A DNA stretch of 64,000 nucleotides from Roseateles sp. Lineage in GTDB: Bacteria > Pseudomonadota > Gammaproteobacteria > Burkholderiales > Burkholderiaceae_C. The stretch lies in assembly GCA_019234295.1 (NCBI GenBank), contig JAFALK010000011.1:1-64000 (forward strand), given 5' to 3'. The notes under the pieces were generated by a model that did not search any database, had not been told where the DNA came from, and saw nothing but the letters and a program-made list of their open reading frames with translations. A program made the translations under genes and the position numbers. The first letter of the stretch is position 1. Each line of letters starts with the position of its first letter. Below, piece after piece: positions 18,131 to 26,964 of the stretch.

Positions 18131-18916
18131 TTACCTCGCGAACTTGTAGTCGGTCTTGGCCGACTCCTTCAGCTTGGTCTGGTACTCGGCGACCTTCTGC
18201 TGCTCAAGGCGTTGCATGATCTGGGCCTTCACGTCCTCGAAGGCGGGGAAGGTCGCCTGGCGCGTGTCTTCCAGCCTGATGATGTGATAGCCGAACTGGC
18301 TCTTCACCGGCGTGTCGGTCATCTCACCCTTCTTGAGCTTGGCCAGGGCGGCCGTGAACTCGGCCACATAGCTGTTGCCGTTGGCCCAGTCGAGGTCGCC
18401 GCCGTTGGCAGCCGAGCCGGGGTCCTTGGATTCGGTCTTGGCCAGGTCCTCGAACTTGGCGCCACCCTTGATCTTGGCGATCAGGGCCTTGGCCTGGTCT
18501 TCGGATTCCACCAGGATGTGGCGTGCCTTGTACTCGGTGCCGCTGCCGGCGGCCTTGAACTTCTCATACTCAGCCTTGGCAGCTTCCTCGGTGACCGGGT
18601 TCTTTTTGGCATAGTCCGTGAACAGGGCACGGATCATCAGGCTCTGGCGGGCCAGTTCCATCTGGGCCTTGTAGTCGGCGGTCTGCGGGATGCCGGCCTT
18701 CTCGGCGGCTTGCATGAAGATCTCGCGCAGGACGACTTCGTCCTTGACTTGCGCTTCCATCTCAGGCGTCACGGGCTGGCCACCCTTGCTGACCTGGCTC
18801 AGGAGTTGATCCATGCGGGCCTTGGGCACGGGCTTACCGTTGACGACGGCGACGTTTTGCGCGCTGGCTGCAGCGGACAGAGCCACGAGGGTGGCGGCGA
18901 GCACGAATTTCTTCAT
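18131..18916 (-). CDS. Periplasmic parvulin-type peptidyl-prolyl isomerase (PpiC/SurA-like)
   Basis: A 261-residue chaperone/isomerase. Signal peptide MKKFVLAATLVALSAAASA. The N-terminal SurA-like helical part covers about 22-125. The rotamase domain is about 130-235 (YKARHILVESEDQAKALI, GGDLDWANGNSYV, TPVKSQFGYHIIRLED). A short C-terminal helix ends in YKFAR. It probably helps fold outer-membrane or secreted proteins. The frame opens earlier, but ATG 18916 gives the signal peptide. It is read in the same direction as bolA and yciB, 55 bp after bolA. Confidence 0.92.
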   Translation of the reverse strand: MKKFVLAATLVALSAAASAQNVAVVNGKPVPKARMDQLLSQVSKGGQPVTPEMEAQVKDEVVLREIFMQAAEKAGIPQTADYKAQMELARQSLMIRALFTDYAKKNPVTEEAAKAEYEKFKAAGSGTEYKARHILVESEDQAKALIAKIKGGAKFEDLAKTESKDPGSAANGGDLDWANGNSYVAEFTAALAKLKKGEMTDTPVKSQFGYHIIRLEDTRQATFPAFEDVKAQIMQRLEQQKVAEYQTKLKESAKTDYKFAR

Positions 18917-18971
18917 GGTGGAAGGGATCAACAGGTAAAAAAAAGGCGCCCGACCATCCGAGCGCACGGGT

Positions 18972-19232
18972 TCAGCTTTCGCCGGGAGCGCGGGCATCTA
19001 GCGCCAGGGCGTGGATGCCCGAGCGCATCAGCTCGGCGAGCGCATGATATACGAGCCGGTGGCGGGCCACCCTGTGAAGGCCTGTAAAGCGCTTGCTGAC
19101 GATCAGCACGCTGAAATGCGCGCCTTCGCGGGCCCCGGCATGACCGGCGTGGAGGTGGCTGTCGTCCTGGATCTCCAGCGTCTCGGGTTCGAGGGCGGCG
19201 CGCAGGCGGGACTCGATCTCATCCCTGAGCAT
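18972..19232 (-). CDS. bolA: BolA family protein
   Basis: An 86-residue BolA-fold protein. Seen: the DDSHLHAGHAGAREGAHFSV segment carrying the conserved His used with monothiol glutaredoxins for Fe-S cluster binding, and FTGLHRVARHRLVYHAL, the helix-turn-helix-like part. Its start overlaps the yciB coding end by 14 bp. The yciB-bolA-ppiC order is familiar from betaproteobacteria. Confidence 0.92.
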   Translation of the reverse strand: MLRDEIESRLRAALEPETLEIQDDSHLHAGHAGAREGAHFSVLIVSKRFTGLHRVARHRLVYHALAELMRSGIHALALDARAPGES

Positions 19233-19860
19233 CGCCGTGCTCCTCGGTGTCCTCGAGATGTCGACTCAGGTACAGGCCCTGGGCGATGGTGAAGGCCACG
19301 ATCAAGCCCGTCACGCCGAAAGCCTTGAAGTCAACCCAGGTCGAACGCGAGAAGCGGTAGGCCACAAAGAGGTTCAGGGCGCCCATGGCCGCGAAGAAGA
19401 CGATCCACGCTCGGTTGAGCTTGATCCACACCGCCTCGGGCAGCTTCAGCTCCTCGCCGAGCATGGCCTGGATCAGGTTCTTGCCCCAGAAGGCGCTGGA
19501 GGCCCAGAAGACCAGGGCCGAGGCCCAGTACAGGCCGGTGGGCTTCCACTTGATGAAGGTGTCATCATGGAACCAGACCGTGGCGCCACCGAGCACGACG
19601 ACGAGTGCCAGGCTGATCCACAGGATCAGGTCTACCTTCTGGCGGCGCAGCTTGAGCACCAACACTTGCAGCAGCGTGGCTGCCATCACGACCAAGGTGG
19701 CCAGCAGCACCGGTGCCTCCTCAGGGCCGACCTTGCCACCCGAGACCATGAAGCCGAAATGCTCGCTGGCGAAGAGGGCGGCCCAGTCATGATGGCCATC
19801 CGCATATTTGTAGCTGCCGAAGAAGAGCAGGAGAGGGAGGAAATCCAACAGCAGTTTCAT
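19219..19860 (-). CDS. yciB: Inner membrane-spanning protein YciB (septation protein A)
   Basis: A 213-residue inner membrane protein with about five to six hydrophobic segments and the family signatures FFGSYKYADG near the N-terminus and FWGKNLIQAMLGEEL in the middle. It is involved in cell envelope maintenance and septation in enterobacteria. Slightly longer than E. coli YciB (179) because the loop at residues 30-52 is extended. ATG 19860 was chosen over upstream frames that lie inside selO. Confidence 0.93.
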   Translation of the reverse strand: MKLLLDFLPLLLFFGSYKYADGHHDWAALFASEHFGFMVSGGKVGPEEAPVLLATLVVMAATLLQVLVLKLRRQKVDLILWISLALVVVLGGATVWFHDDTFIKWKPTGLYWASALVFWASSAFWGKNLIQAMLGEELKLPEAVWIKLNRAWIVFFAAMGALNLFVAYRFSRSTWVDFKAFGVTGLIVAFTIAQGLYLSRHLEDTEEHGDAQG

Positions 19861-19876
19861 GGGGCGGCAGTCTAGT

Positions 19877-21310
19877 TCAGGAGGAGCAGGAGACCTCGAG
19901 TTCCTGCGCCCAGTCCGGGGGAAGGGCGGCGTCCTGCGGGTTCTCGGGCTCGGCAAAGGGCGTGGAGAGTACGCGCAAGAGGCGCTCGACTTCGGAGAAG
20001 TCACCCTGCTGCGCGGCACGGATGGCATTCTCGGCCAGATGGTTGCGCAGCACCACGGCCGGATTGACCGCGCGCATGCGCTCCAGCGCGCCCGCGGGCT
20101 CGAAGCCCAGGCGGGTTTGGTGGCGGGCCGACCAGGCGTCGTAGGCAGCGCGGTCAATGAACAGGTCGCGGGCGGCGGGTGTGCCCAGGCGGCGATGGGC
20201 GAGGGTGAAGTCCACGCGCTCGCCAGCCAGCAGGCCCAGCCAGTCGTTGATGAGCTCGGCATCCTCGGCACGCTCGGTCGTGAGGCCCAGCTTGGCACGC
20301 CAGCGGGCGGCTTCGGCCGGAGCATAGACCTCGCGGTAGATGCCGATGGCGGCGAGCATCTTCTCGCTGGCGGCCTCGGGCTCGCCGGGGACCAGGGGCA
20401 GCAGGGCCTGGGCCAGCGCGTGCAGGTTCCAGAAGCCCACGTTGGGTTGGTTGGCGTAGGCATAACGCCCGCGCTCATCGGAGTGATTGCAGATGTGGCC
20501 CGGGTTGAATGAATCCATGAAGCCGAAGGGGCCGTAGTCCAACGTCAGTCCCAGCATGGACATGTTGTCGGTGTTCATCACGCCATGGCAGAAGCCCACC
20601 GCCTGCCAGGCGGCGATCAGCTCGGCGGTCTGGCGGGCCACCTTTTCGGCCAGCGCGAGGCTGGGGACGGCGGCGTCCGCGCATTCGGGCGCGTGGTGGC
20701 GAATGAGGAAGTCGGCCAGGGCACGTAGCTCGGCATGGCGTCCGTTGTGCGAGAAATGCTCGAAATGCCCGAAGCGCACAAAGCTCGGCGCCAGGCGGGT
20801 GACGATGGCTGCGGTCTCCATCATCTCGCGGCGAACGGGCAGGGCGGAGGCCGTGATGCACAGCGCCCGCGTCGTCGGGATGCCCAGTGCGGCCATGGCC
20901 TCGGAGCACAGAAATTCGCGGATCGACGAGCGCAGCACCGCTCGGCCGTCGCCCATGCGCGAGTAGGGCGTCCGCCCCGCGCCCTTGAGCTGCAGCTCGA
21001 AGCCGCCGGCCGTGCCGTGCAGCTCGCCGAGCCAGTGTGCGCGCCCGTCGCCCAACTGACCGGCCCAGACGCCGAACTGGTGGCCGCTGTACACGCTGGC
21101 CAGTGGCCGCATGCCGGGCCACAGCGCGTTGCCGGAGAAGACCTGCAGCGCCTCGTCGTCGGCCCAGTCCGGCGCCAACCCCAGCAGCGCCGCGCAGGCA
21201 GGGCTTGTCGCCACCCAGTGCGGTTGGGGCAGGCCTTGCGGCTGGAGCTCGGTATAGAAGGCGGGGCCCAGCGCCGCAAAGCGGTTCGGCCAAGGCAGGT
21301 GTGACGTCAT
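19877..21310 (-). CDS. selO: Protein adenylyltransferase SelO (YdiU)
   Basis: A 477-residue pseudokinase-fold enzyme that AMPylates proteins in the characterised members. Family motifs seen: SGHQFGVWAGQLGDGRA, ELQLKGAGRTPYSRMGDGRAVLRSS (nucleotide site), GVMNTDNMSMLG and DYGPFGFMD (metal-binding Asn/Asp). The usual C-terminal redox Cys is present as SCSS at the very end (Cys475). The start ATG 21310 precedes the conserved N-terminus; the open frame upstream is antisense to the next gene. The spacing to yciB is 16 bp. Confidence 0.94.
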   Translation of the reverse strand: MTSHLPWPNRFAALGPAFYTELQPQGLPQPHWVATSPACAALLGLAPDWADDEALQVFSGNALWPGMRPLASVYSGHQFGVWAGQLGDGRAHWLGELHGTAGGFELQLKGAGRTPYSRMGDGRAVLRSSIREFLCSEAMAALGIPTTRALCITASALPVRREMMETAAIVTRLAPSFVRFGHFEHFSHNGRHAELRALADFLIRHHAPECADAAVPSLALAEKVARQTAELIAAWQAVGFCHGVMNTDNMSMLGLTLDYGPFGFMDSFNPGHICNHSDERGRYAYANQPNVGFWNLHALAQALLPLVPGEPEAASEKMLAAIGIYREVYAPAEAARWRAKLGLTTERAEDAELINDWLGLLAGERVDFTLAHRRLGTPAARDLFIDRAAYDAWSARHQTRLGFEPAGALERMRAVNPAVVLRNHLAENAIRAAQQGDFSEVERLLRVLSTPFAEPENPQDAALPPDWAQELEVSCSS

Positions 21311-21398
21311 CGCGTCAGTGTAGGTGGCAGGCCATGCCCCCTGCATGGCACTGATATTCCGCGTTATCCTGCATCGCAGAACGGTCCTTGGGGGTTGC

Positions 21399-22706
21399 AT
21401 GGCCGACGATCTGGATCCCGTGGTCGACGTCGACCCGGGCGCCCTGAATCCGCATTTTCTGCTTCGCTTGCTCGCCAGTGCCGAGAAGCACCGGATCGAG
21501 GCCGCAGGCGACGTGGTGGCGACCAGCCGTGCTCGGCTGATCGTGACTGGCACCGGCATCGATGCCGAAGTCCTCGGGCGGCTGCGCGACGCGAGCCTGC
21601 AGCGGCCGCTTGAGGATTGCCTGCAGGCCCGAGACGGCGTGACGCCCGCCAAGGTGCTGCAGCTGGCCGAGAGCCTGCTGCTGAAGTACCCCTTGATCCA
21701 GCGCATCGACGCGCCCGATGGCGATCCCCGCCTGCTCGAGGTGATCCGGCAGATCCGCCTCACTCCCTCGATGCTGATGCTGCTGACGATTTATGCGGAC
21801 GAGCGTGAGGGCCGGCTCGAGCACGCGGTTTGCGTGGCCCTGCTGACGCTGACGCTGGCGCGCCGGCTGATCTCGGGCAAGGCCTTGCTGCACCGGCAGT
21901 TTTGCTTGGCCGGCCTGCTGCATGACGTGGGCGAACTCTTCATGCCACCGATCACGCAGCAGCGCGATGTGCCACTGTCGCCCGAGCAGTGGCGCTCCAT
22001 CGCCAGTCACCCTGTCATCGGCTCGCGTGTGCTTGCGCGCATGGAAGGCGCCGGCCCGGTGGTGGCCGAGGCCGTTCTGTGCCACCACGAGCGGCTCGAC
22101 GGCTTCGGCTATCCCCGCGGTCTGGCGGACGAGAGTTTCACACTGGCCAACCAGCTGCTTGCCGTGGCCGAATGGCTGGCGGGATTGCTGGAGGCCGGCA
22201 TGGACTCGCTGCTACGTGCCAGCGTCGCCTCGCGCCTGATTCCAGGCGAGTTCAGCCCGCAGGCGCTGGAGCCCATTCAGCGGGCGCTGCGCGGCACCTC
22301 GGAACTCGCGGACTGGCTGAAGGCGCAACAGGCAGACCTCGACGAGCGTGTGAAACCCATGGCCCAGTCGCTGAGCCGCTTCGGCGCGATCCAGCAGTGG
22401 ATTGCCACGCGCGGCGTCACCGCAAGCCCGGCCCTGCGCGGCGTGATGCTCAAGGCCTATCAGCGCATGCACCGCTTGCAGCTGTCCTTCGCGTCTGCGG
22501 GCCTGAACCTCAAGAACCCCGAGCCGGTGCTCGCGGATCTCGAAGCCCCCGAGGTGCGCCAGGAACTCGGCGCCCTGCTCGGCGAGTTCGGCTGGCGCAT
22601 GCGCGAAATGGAGCGCGCATGCCTGCTGCGTGCCAGCATGCTCGGTGGCGACGACCTGTCCGTTGTGAACGAGATGCTGGTGATGATCAGGGGTGGGTCG
22701 AGCTGA
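21399..22706 (+). CDS. HD-GYP domain protein (putative c-di-GMP phosphodiesterase)
   Basis: A 435-residue protein. The HD-GYP core lies at about 140-260: GLLHDVGEL with His175-Asp176, the SHPVIGSR helix, then HHERLDGFGYPRGL (229-242) containing the GYP triplet. The domain hydrolyses cyclic di-GMP in characterised members. The N-terminal 135 residues and C-terminal 170 residues match no domain I can name. ATG 21399 was preferred over a frame opening at 21324. The next gene encodes a diguanylate cyclase, so this pair could make and break the same messenger. Confidence 0.82.
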   Translation: MADDLDPVVDVDPGALNPHFLLRLLASAEKHRIEAAGDVVATSRARLIVTGTGIDAEVLGRLRDASLQRPLEDCLQARDGVTPAKVLQLAESLLLKYPLIQRIDAPDGDPRLLEVIRQIRLTPSMLMLLTIYADEREGRLEHAVCVALLTLTLARRLISGKALLHRQFCLAGLLHDVGELFMPPITQQRDVPLSPEQWRSIASHPVIGSRVLARMEGAGPVVAEAVLCHHERLDGFGYPRGLADESFTLANQLLAVAEWLAGLLEAGMDSLLRASVASRLIPGEFSPQALEPIQRALRGTSELADWLKAQQADLDERVKPMAQSLSRFGAIQQWIATRGVTASPALRGVMLKAYQRMHRLQLSFASAGLNLKNPEPVLADLEAPEVRQELGALLGEFGWRMREMERACLLRASMLGGDDLSVVNEMLVMIRGGSS

Positions 22707-22813
22707 TGCTTCTTTTTTGAAACGTGCCCGCGAAGCGGGGCGCTTTAATTCGGACCGCTTCGCAGACTCAGCGCTCAAATTGAGCTCAGCGCCGCCGGAA
22801 TTGGAGGGAATGG

Positions 22814-24091
22814 ATGAATGCGTTGATCGTCGAGGATTCGCCGGTGGTCAGGCAGATGGTGCAGCAGACGCTAGAGCAGCTGGGCTTCGAGACGGTGTGC
22901 GCGGGACTCGGTTCGCAAGGCATCGAGTGGCTGAATAAGCGCGACTTCGACCTGCTCATTCTGGACCTCCGCCTGCCTGATGAGAGCGGCCTCGAGGTAG
23001 CCCGCAGGATCCGCGCCCAGGCTAGGCATCGATTCCTTCCCATCCTCATGCTCACCTCCGACGACAACCGGCTGCTGATGCAGCGCGCGCTCGAGGCCGG
23101 CGTGACGGAGCTGTTGCGCAAGACCAAGATCGCCCAGCTGCTCGGATCGCTACGCGAATACGCTGCCCGCGTGCAGCGCCAGCTCAAGGGCCGCGTGATG
23201 CTCGTCGATGGCAGCCCCGCGACGGCCGAGCTGCTGATGGGCATGCTGCGCAAAATGAACCTGGAGGTGGACCGTTTCGAGTCCGGCGAGGCCGCGCTCG
23301 AAGCCGTGGACAAGAACCACTACGACCTCATCATCTGCGACATCCTCCTGAGTGGCCAGATGAACGGCCTGGGCGTCACGCGCGCCGTGCGCAACCTGCT
23401 GGGCGATGTCGCCCTCACGCCCGTCCTTGGCCTGTCGGCTCAAGACGATACGGCATGCAAGATCGAGATGCTCAAGTTGGGCGCCAACGATTGCATGCCC
23501 CGGCCGGTGATCGAGGAGGAGTTCATCGCGCGCGTGGGCAATCTCGTCACCAACAAACGGCTGTTCGACCAGGTCCAGCAGCAGCGCCGCGAGCTGAGCG
23601 AGCATTCCGTGCGCGATGCGCTCACCGGTCTGTTCAGCCGCCACTATCTGGCCGAAGTCGCCAACCAGCTCTTCGCCCGGGGTGATCGCATCCAGCGCCC
23701 GCTGGCGGTCATGATGGTGGACGTCGATGAATTCAGGCAGATCAACGACACCCACGGCCAGGACGTTGGCGACGAGGTCCTTGCCGGCGTGGGTGCGCTG
23801 CTCGCGCAGGACTGCCGCCAGGGCGACGTGGCGGCCCGCATCGGCGGCGAGGAATTCGTCATCTTGCTGCCTGACACCACGATGGCCGCGGCCTTGCGGC
23901 GCGCCGAACGCCTGCTCGCGGACTTGCGTGCGCTCAACCCAGCCGGTGTTGCCGTGACTGCCAGCATCGGCGTGAGCGCCCAGGGCAGCTCTCAGATCAT
24001 CGGCTTCGACCAGCTGTTCAGGATGGCGGGTGAGGCCGTGCAGGAGGCGAAACAGGCGGGGCGCAACCAGGTCGTGAGCAGGCGACCCTGA
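22814..24091 (+). CDS. Two-receiver response regulator diguanylate cyclase (PleD-like)
   Basis: A 425-residue protein. REC1 about 1-120 with Asp51 (LILDLRLPDESG). REC2 about 127-245 with Asp176 (IICDILLSGQ). GGDEF domain about 265-425 with the GGEEF active site at 344-348 and an inhibitory-site RxxD (Arg335, Asp338) five residues before it, so product inhibition is expected. It resembles PleD in order REC-REC-GGDEF. No kinase is encoded nearby. The ATG at 22814 has GGAGGGAA just upstream. It is convergent with dps. Confidence 0.93.
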   Translation: MNALIVEDSPVVRQMVQQTLEQLGFETVCAGLGSQGIEWLNKRDFDLLILDLRLPDESGLEVARRIRAQARHRFLPILMLTSDDNRLLMQRALEAGVTELLRKTKIAQLLGSLREYAARVQRQLKGRVMLVDGSPATAELLMGMLRKMNLEVDRFESGEAALEAVDKNHYDLIICDILLSGQMNGLGVTRAVRNLLGDVALTPVLGLSAQDDTACKIEMLKLGANDCMPRPVIEEEFIARVGNLVTNKRLFDQVQQQRRELSEHSVRDALTGLFSRHYLAEVANQLFARGDRIQRPLAVMMVDVDEFRQINDTHGQDVGDEVLAGVGALLAQDCRQGDVAARIGGEEFVILLPDTTMAAALRRAERLLADLRALNPAGVAVTASIGVSAQGSSQIIGFDQLFRMAGEAVQEAKQAGRNQVVSRRP

Positions 24092-24109
24092 CAGAGGCCC
24101 TGCCTAGGC

Positions 24110-24604
24110 CTATTCTTCCAGCAGGCTGCGCAACATCCAGGCGGTCTGCTCGTGCACCGTGAGACGCTGGGTGAGCAGGTCGGCCGTCGGCTCATCGGCG
24201 GCCTTCTCCACGAAGGGGAAGAGTTCGCGGGCCGATCGGGCCACGGCCTCGTGCCCCTGCACCAGGATCTTCACCATCTGCATGGCCTTGGGAGGCGTCT
24301 CCGGTACGTCCTCCAACGAGCTCAGGCGACTCATCTGCGCGTACGAGCCCTGCGCGAAGTGCCCGAGCGCGCGAACGCGTTCGGCGATGGGGTCAACGGC
24401 GTTCCACAGCTCGGTGTACTGCAGCATGAACATCTGATGCAGCGTGTTGAACATGGGACCCGTCACGTTCCAGTGGAAATTGTGCGTCGTCAGATACAAG
24501 GTGTAGGTATTGGCCAGGAGCTTGTTCAGCCCGGCCGCGATCTGCGCTCGGTCCTTGTCGCTGATGCCGATATTGATGGCGGGTGAACTTGTCTTCTTGG
24601 CCAC
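24110..24604 (-). CDS. dps: Dps-family ferritin-like DNA protection protein
   Basis: A 164-residue dodecameric iron-storage/DNA-protection protein. The ferroxidase ligands of the family are visible in THNFHWNVTGPMFNTLHQMF and the following ELWNAVDPIAERVRALG helix. The start is GTG (24604) with AAGGAG six bases upstream; no in-frame ATG precedes the conserved part. The short Lys/Ser N-terminal tail (AKKTSS) may contact DNA. Confidence 0.94.
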   Translation of the reverse strand: MAKKTSSPAINIGISDKDRAQIAAGLNKLLANTYTLYLTTHNFHWNVTGPMFNTLHQMFMLQYTELWNAVDPIAERVRALGHFAQGSYAQMSRLSSLEDVPETPPKAMQMVKILVQGHEAVARSARELFPFVEKAADEPTADLLTQRLTVHEQTAWMLRSLLEE

Positions 24605-24753
24605 GAGTCGCTCCTTGGGTGTCGGCTGAAAGGCGCCGGTCGAGCGATCATAGGGTCAAGGGTTGCGTCCCGAATTGAGCCGACTCATCGATTCCACTGG
24701 GGATTGTGGAGGGGCTTGCCCCGGCGATCGACTCCCGGGTACGCTCTCTGCAA

Positions 24754-25572
24754 ATGTCATCATTTCGACATACATTTTCGGTAGCGCTCGTCGCGGCGGA
24801 CGCGAGGGTGCTGTCGTGGTGGCGTGCGCTTCGCGCGCTCGCTGCGCTGAACGTGGGCCTGTGGTTGGCTGTGCTGTATTTTGGCCCCGTCGGCGGTACT
24901 CACGGGGGGCTGCAGCTGGCCTTGTCGGGCGTCTACGTGCTGGTGTGCGCCTACCGCTCCGTGCTGCCCCGGGTCGATCTTGAGCGGCTGGTGGTCGTGG
25001 ACACGCGCCTGTCCAGCATCTTCCTGGGGCGTTCCGCCGCCACCGTCGCCGAGATCTGCTTTGCGCTTCAGCTGGGTCTGCTGGTCCATCAGCTGGGCGT
25101 GCATGCCGGCCTGCCGTGGGTGCAGACGGCGGCGTGGGTGGTGCCGCTGTTCATGGTGCTGGCCCAAGGCTTCTGCTGGCACAGCGTGCTCACGTTGAAC
25201 CACATCACCCAGGCCGTCGAATCGATGCTCTGGGCCGCCGGCTTTTCCTGGATGGCGGCCTTGCTGGGCATCATCGCCCTGGGCAGCCGGGGCTGGGTCA
25301 ACTCCCTGGCCATCTTTGGCGTGCTGGGATCGCTCGCCTTCGTGGCTTATGTCCTGAGTGTGGACGTACCGATGTACTGGCGCCGCTACCAGCACGGCCG
25401 CGCCCGTGGGCTGGCCTACATGCCGTTGGACCAGGGGGCACGAGACGCCTTGCACCGCCGCGTGCAAAGTGGCAACTGGGCCGCATGGAAGGCCGACGCG
25501 CTCTGGCTGACGCCCTACTTCAGCTTCGGTGTCTGGGTCAGTATTGCCATGGTTTGTGTTCCCGGCGCCTGA
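24754..25572 (+). CDS. Polytopic membrane protein of unknown function
   Basis: A 272-residue protein that I do not recognise. About seven hydrophobic segments (residues 27-45, 50-65, 93-110, 118-140, 160-178, 182-205, 250-268). A soluble stretch between the last two (MYWRRYQHGRARGLAYMPLD onwards) carries Trp, Tyr and Arg. An upstream in-frame start at 24706 exists; ATG 24754 gives a short basic N-terminus. No neighbour suggests its role. A 149-bp gap separates it from the divergent dps. Confidence 0.6.
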   Translation: MSSFRHTFSVALVAADARVLSWWRALRALAALNVGLWLAVLYFGPVGGTHGGLQLALSGVYVLVCAYRSVLPRVDLERLVVVDTRLSSIFLGRSAATVAEICFALQLGLLVHQLGVHAGLPWVQTAAWVVPLFMVLAQGFCWHSVLTLNHITQAVESMLWAAGFSWMAALLGIIALGSRGWVNSLAIFGVLGSLAFVAYVLSVDVPMYWRRYQHGRARGLAYMPLDQGARDALHRRVQSGNWAAWKADALWLTPYFSFGVWVSIAMVCVPGA

Positions 25573-25588
25573 TGTCCGGTCGAGCGGT

Positions 25589-25897
25589 CTACCAGCCCAG
25601 CAGGAAAACGGGCAAGACAGCCGCGGCCAAGGCCAACGCCTGGGCGGCAAGAATCGTCAAGGCCTGCCGCGGGGCCTGGCGCAACCAGCGGTACGCGAAA
25701 GCCGCGATCAGTGGAAGCTGGGCGACCATCAACAGCTGCCACAAATGCGCGAATGCGCCTTCATCAGCTTCGCGCGCCGCCCCATAAAACGCGAGCTGCA
25801 TTGCCACCATTCCAATGGCGGCAAGCGACATGAGCACAGGCAGCCAGGCAGCAGGCTGCTTACCGATCTCGATCTCGATCTCGATCTCGCTCTCCAT
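25589..25897 (-). CDS. Small membrane protein with N-terminal Glu-Ile repeat
   Basis: A 102-residue protein with about three hydrophobic segments (18-36, 50-68, 78-100). The N-terminus reads MESEIEIEIEIGKQ because of a (GAGATC)4 hexanucleotide repeat. It ends 17 bp from the convergent unknown membrane gene at 25572. Not recognised. The ATG at 25897 was chosen to include the repeat; the frame is open further upstream but without features of a protein. Confidence 0.5.
   Translation of the reverse strand: MESEIEIEIEIGKQPAAWLPVLMSLAAIGMVAMQLAFYGAAREADEGAFAHLWQLLMVAQLPLIAAFAYRWLRQAPRQALTILAAQALALAAAVLPVFLLGW
25865..25888 (+). repeat. Hexanucleotide tandem repeat (GATCTC)4
   Basis: Four perfect copies of GATCTC (25865-25888) followed by a variant GCTCTC. 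On the minus strand they encode alternating Glu-Ile near the start of a small membrane protein. Copy-number change would keep the frame. Confidence 0.92.
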
Positions 25898-26048
25898 GGG
25901 CGGACTCCAGTTTAGCCTTCCAAGCCGGCAACCGAATCTGTACCGGAGCCCGGCGGAAGGTGGCGTTAGACCGCCGCTATCGTAGGCTCGGCTGCGAGCG
26001 GCGACAACCACCGGCCCGAGGCGGGCGAGGATCGCCCTCAGGCAGCGC

Positions 26049-26603
26049 CTACTCGATCCGGGTCAATGTGATGGTGGCGGGGTTCGCGACCGGGCCCTTG
26101 GCGTTAGCGACGTCAGTGAGTGTCATCACGCTTCCCTGAATCTTGAACGTGTAGCTGTCGAATGCTTCTCCCACCTTCAGGTTGGGACTCTTTCCAACCA
26201 GGGGCCTGATCGTCAGCATGTCGCCGGAAATGACGTAGGTCCCCGAGTTGGCAACGAGCGGCTCATATGCTTGAAGCAATTCGGCCGCGCTGGCCTTCTC
26301 CAGCTCCGGAAGCAAGGGACGAGGATCGTCGGACTTGACGTGTACGGCGCTGTAATACCTGCCCGTGAAGATCACCAGTCCCGGTTGGGGGCTGGCATTG
26401 ATGTGGGCCTTCGGACCGGTGGTCACGATCTTCGTGTACTTCCAAGTCCCGGTGACCGCAGTAGGCCTCAATTCGGCCGAGACAGTGTCTTGCGCTGCGC
26501 TTGGCGGCGCACCCGTCGCGGATCCGGCAAGGGCGACGATTGCCGTGACCGCGAAGGCTGGAAAGCAGGACCTGACGCTGATGTGCAGAGAAGAATCACC
26601 CAT
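26049..26603 (-). CDS. Secreted lipocalin-like domain protein
   Basis: A 184-residue protein with a signal peptide (hydrophobic stretch about residues 12-32, ending in SATGA). The mature part resembles lipocalin-like domains of the pfam13924 type: GTWKYTKI near its start, QPGLVIFTGRYYSAVHV, and SGTYVISGDMLTIRPLVG. Ligand unknown. The ATG 26603 has GAGGGAG upstream; an earlier in-frame ATG (26657) lacks this. Confidence 0.7.
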   Translation of the reverse strand: MGDSSLHISVRSCFPAFAVTAIVALAGSATGAPPSAAQDTVSAELRPTAVTGTWKYTKIVTTGPKAHINASPQPGLVIFTGRYYSAVHVKSDDPRPLLPELEKASAAELLQAYEPLVANSGTYVISGDMLTIRPLVGKSPNLKVGEAFDSYTFKIQGSVMTLTDVANAKGPVANPATITLTRIE

Positions 26604-26964
26604 GATGGTCTCCCTCTTGGCCTGGCGCGCATACGCTGTTCGCTCCCACGGACTCACGCCTTTTCCCCGCGCGACTCGTGCTGCGCCGATTCTCCGTCAC
26701 CGCGTCTGCCGATCCATCGGACAAACGCTTGGCACAGACGCCGTGTTGTGCCATATCCGGACGGCGACCTGCGGGCTCCGCGCAAAGGATGATCTCCGTG
26801 ATGCTTCGCCCAACCCATGCGTGCCAAGTACGCTCTGCGCACGACGTGCCTATTCATGGTCTCCGCCATGGCCGGGCCGCGGCGCCACAGCGGAACTCTC
26901 GTCGATCAACAATTCGACGGGCGGCCTCTGGCATCAAGGCCCCATCGTGAAGGGCTGCATAGCA
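26604..26964. other. Gap with no recognisable gene
   Basis: 361 bp upstream of the lipocalin-like gene. Short frames exist on both strands but none shows a signal peptide, known motif or ribosome binding site that I could support. It presumably holds the promoter of the lipocalin-like gene plus decayed sequence leading into the remnants at 26965. Confidence 0.5.

Noticed and set aside
22773-22785. A small palindrome GCTCAAATTGAGC ahead of the diguanylate cyclase gene
   Set aside because: It has only a one-base centre and no second copy or known regulator to support an operator call.
22776-22803. A sigma-28-like motif (TCAA, 15 bp, GCCGGAAT) ahead of the diguanylate cyclase gene
   Set aside because: The -10 matches only five of eight positions and the predicted start would fall on the ribosome binding site.
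24092-24109. A short hairpin (AGGCC/GGCCT) between the diguanylate cyclase and dps
   Set aside because: A five-base stem without a T run is too weak to call a terminator.
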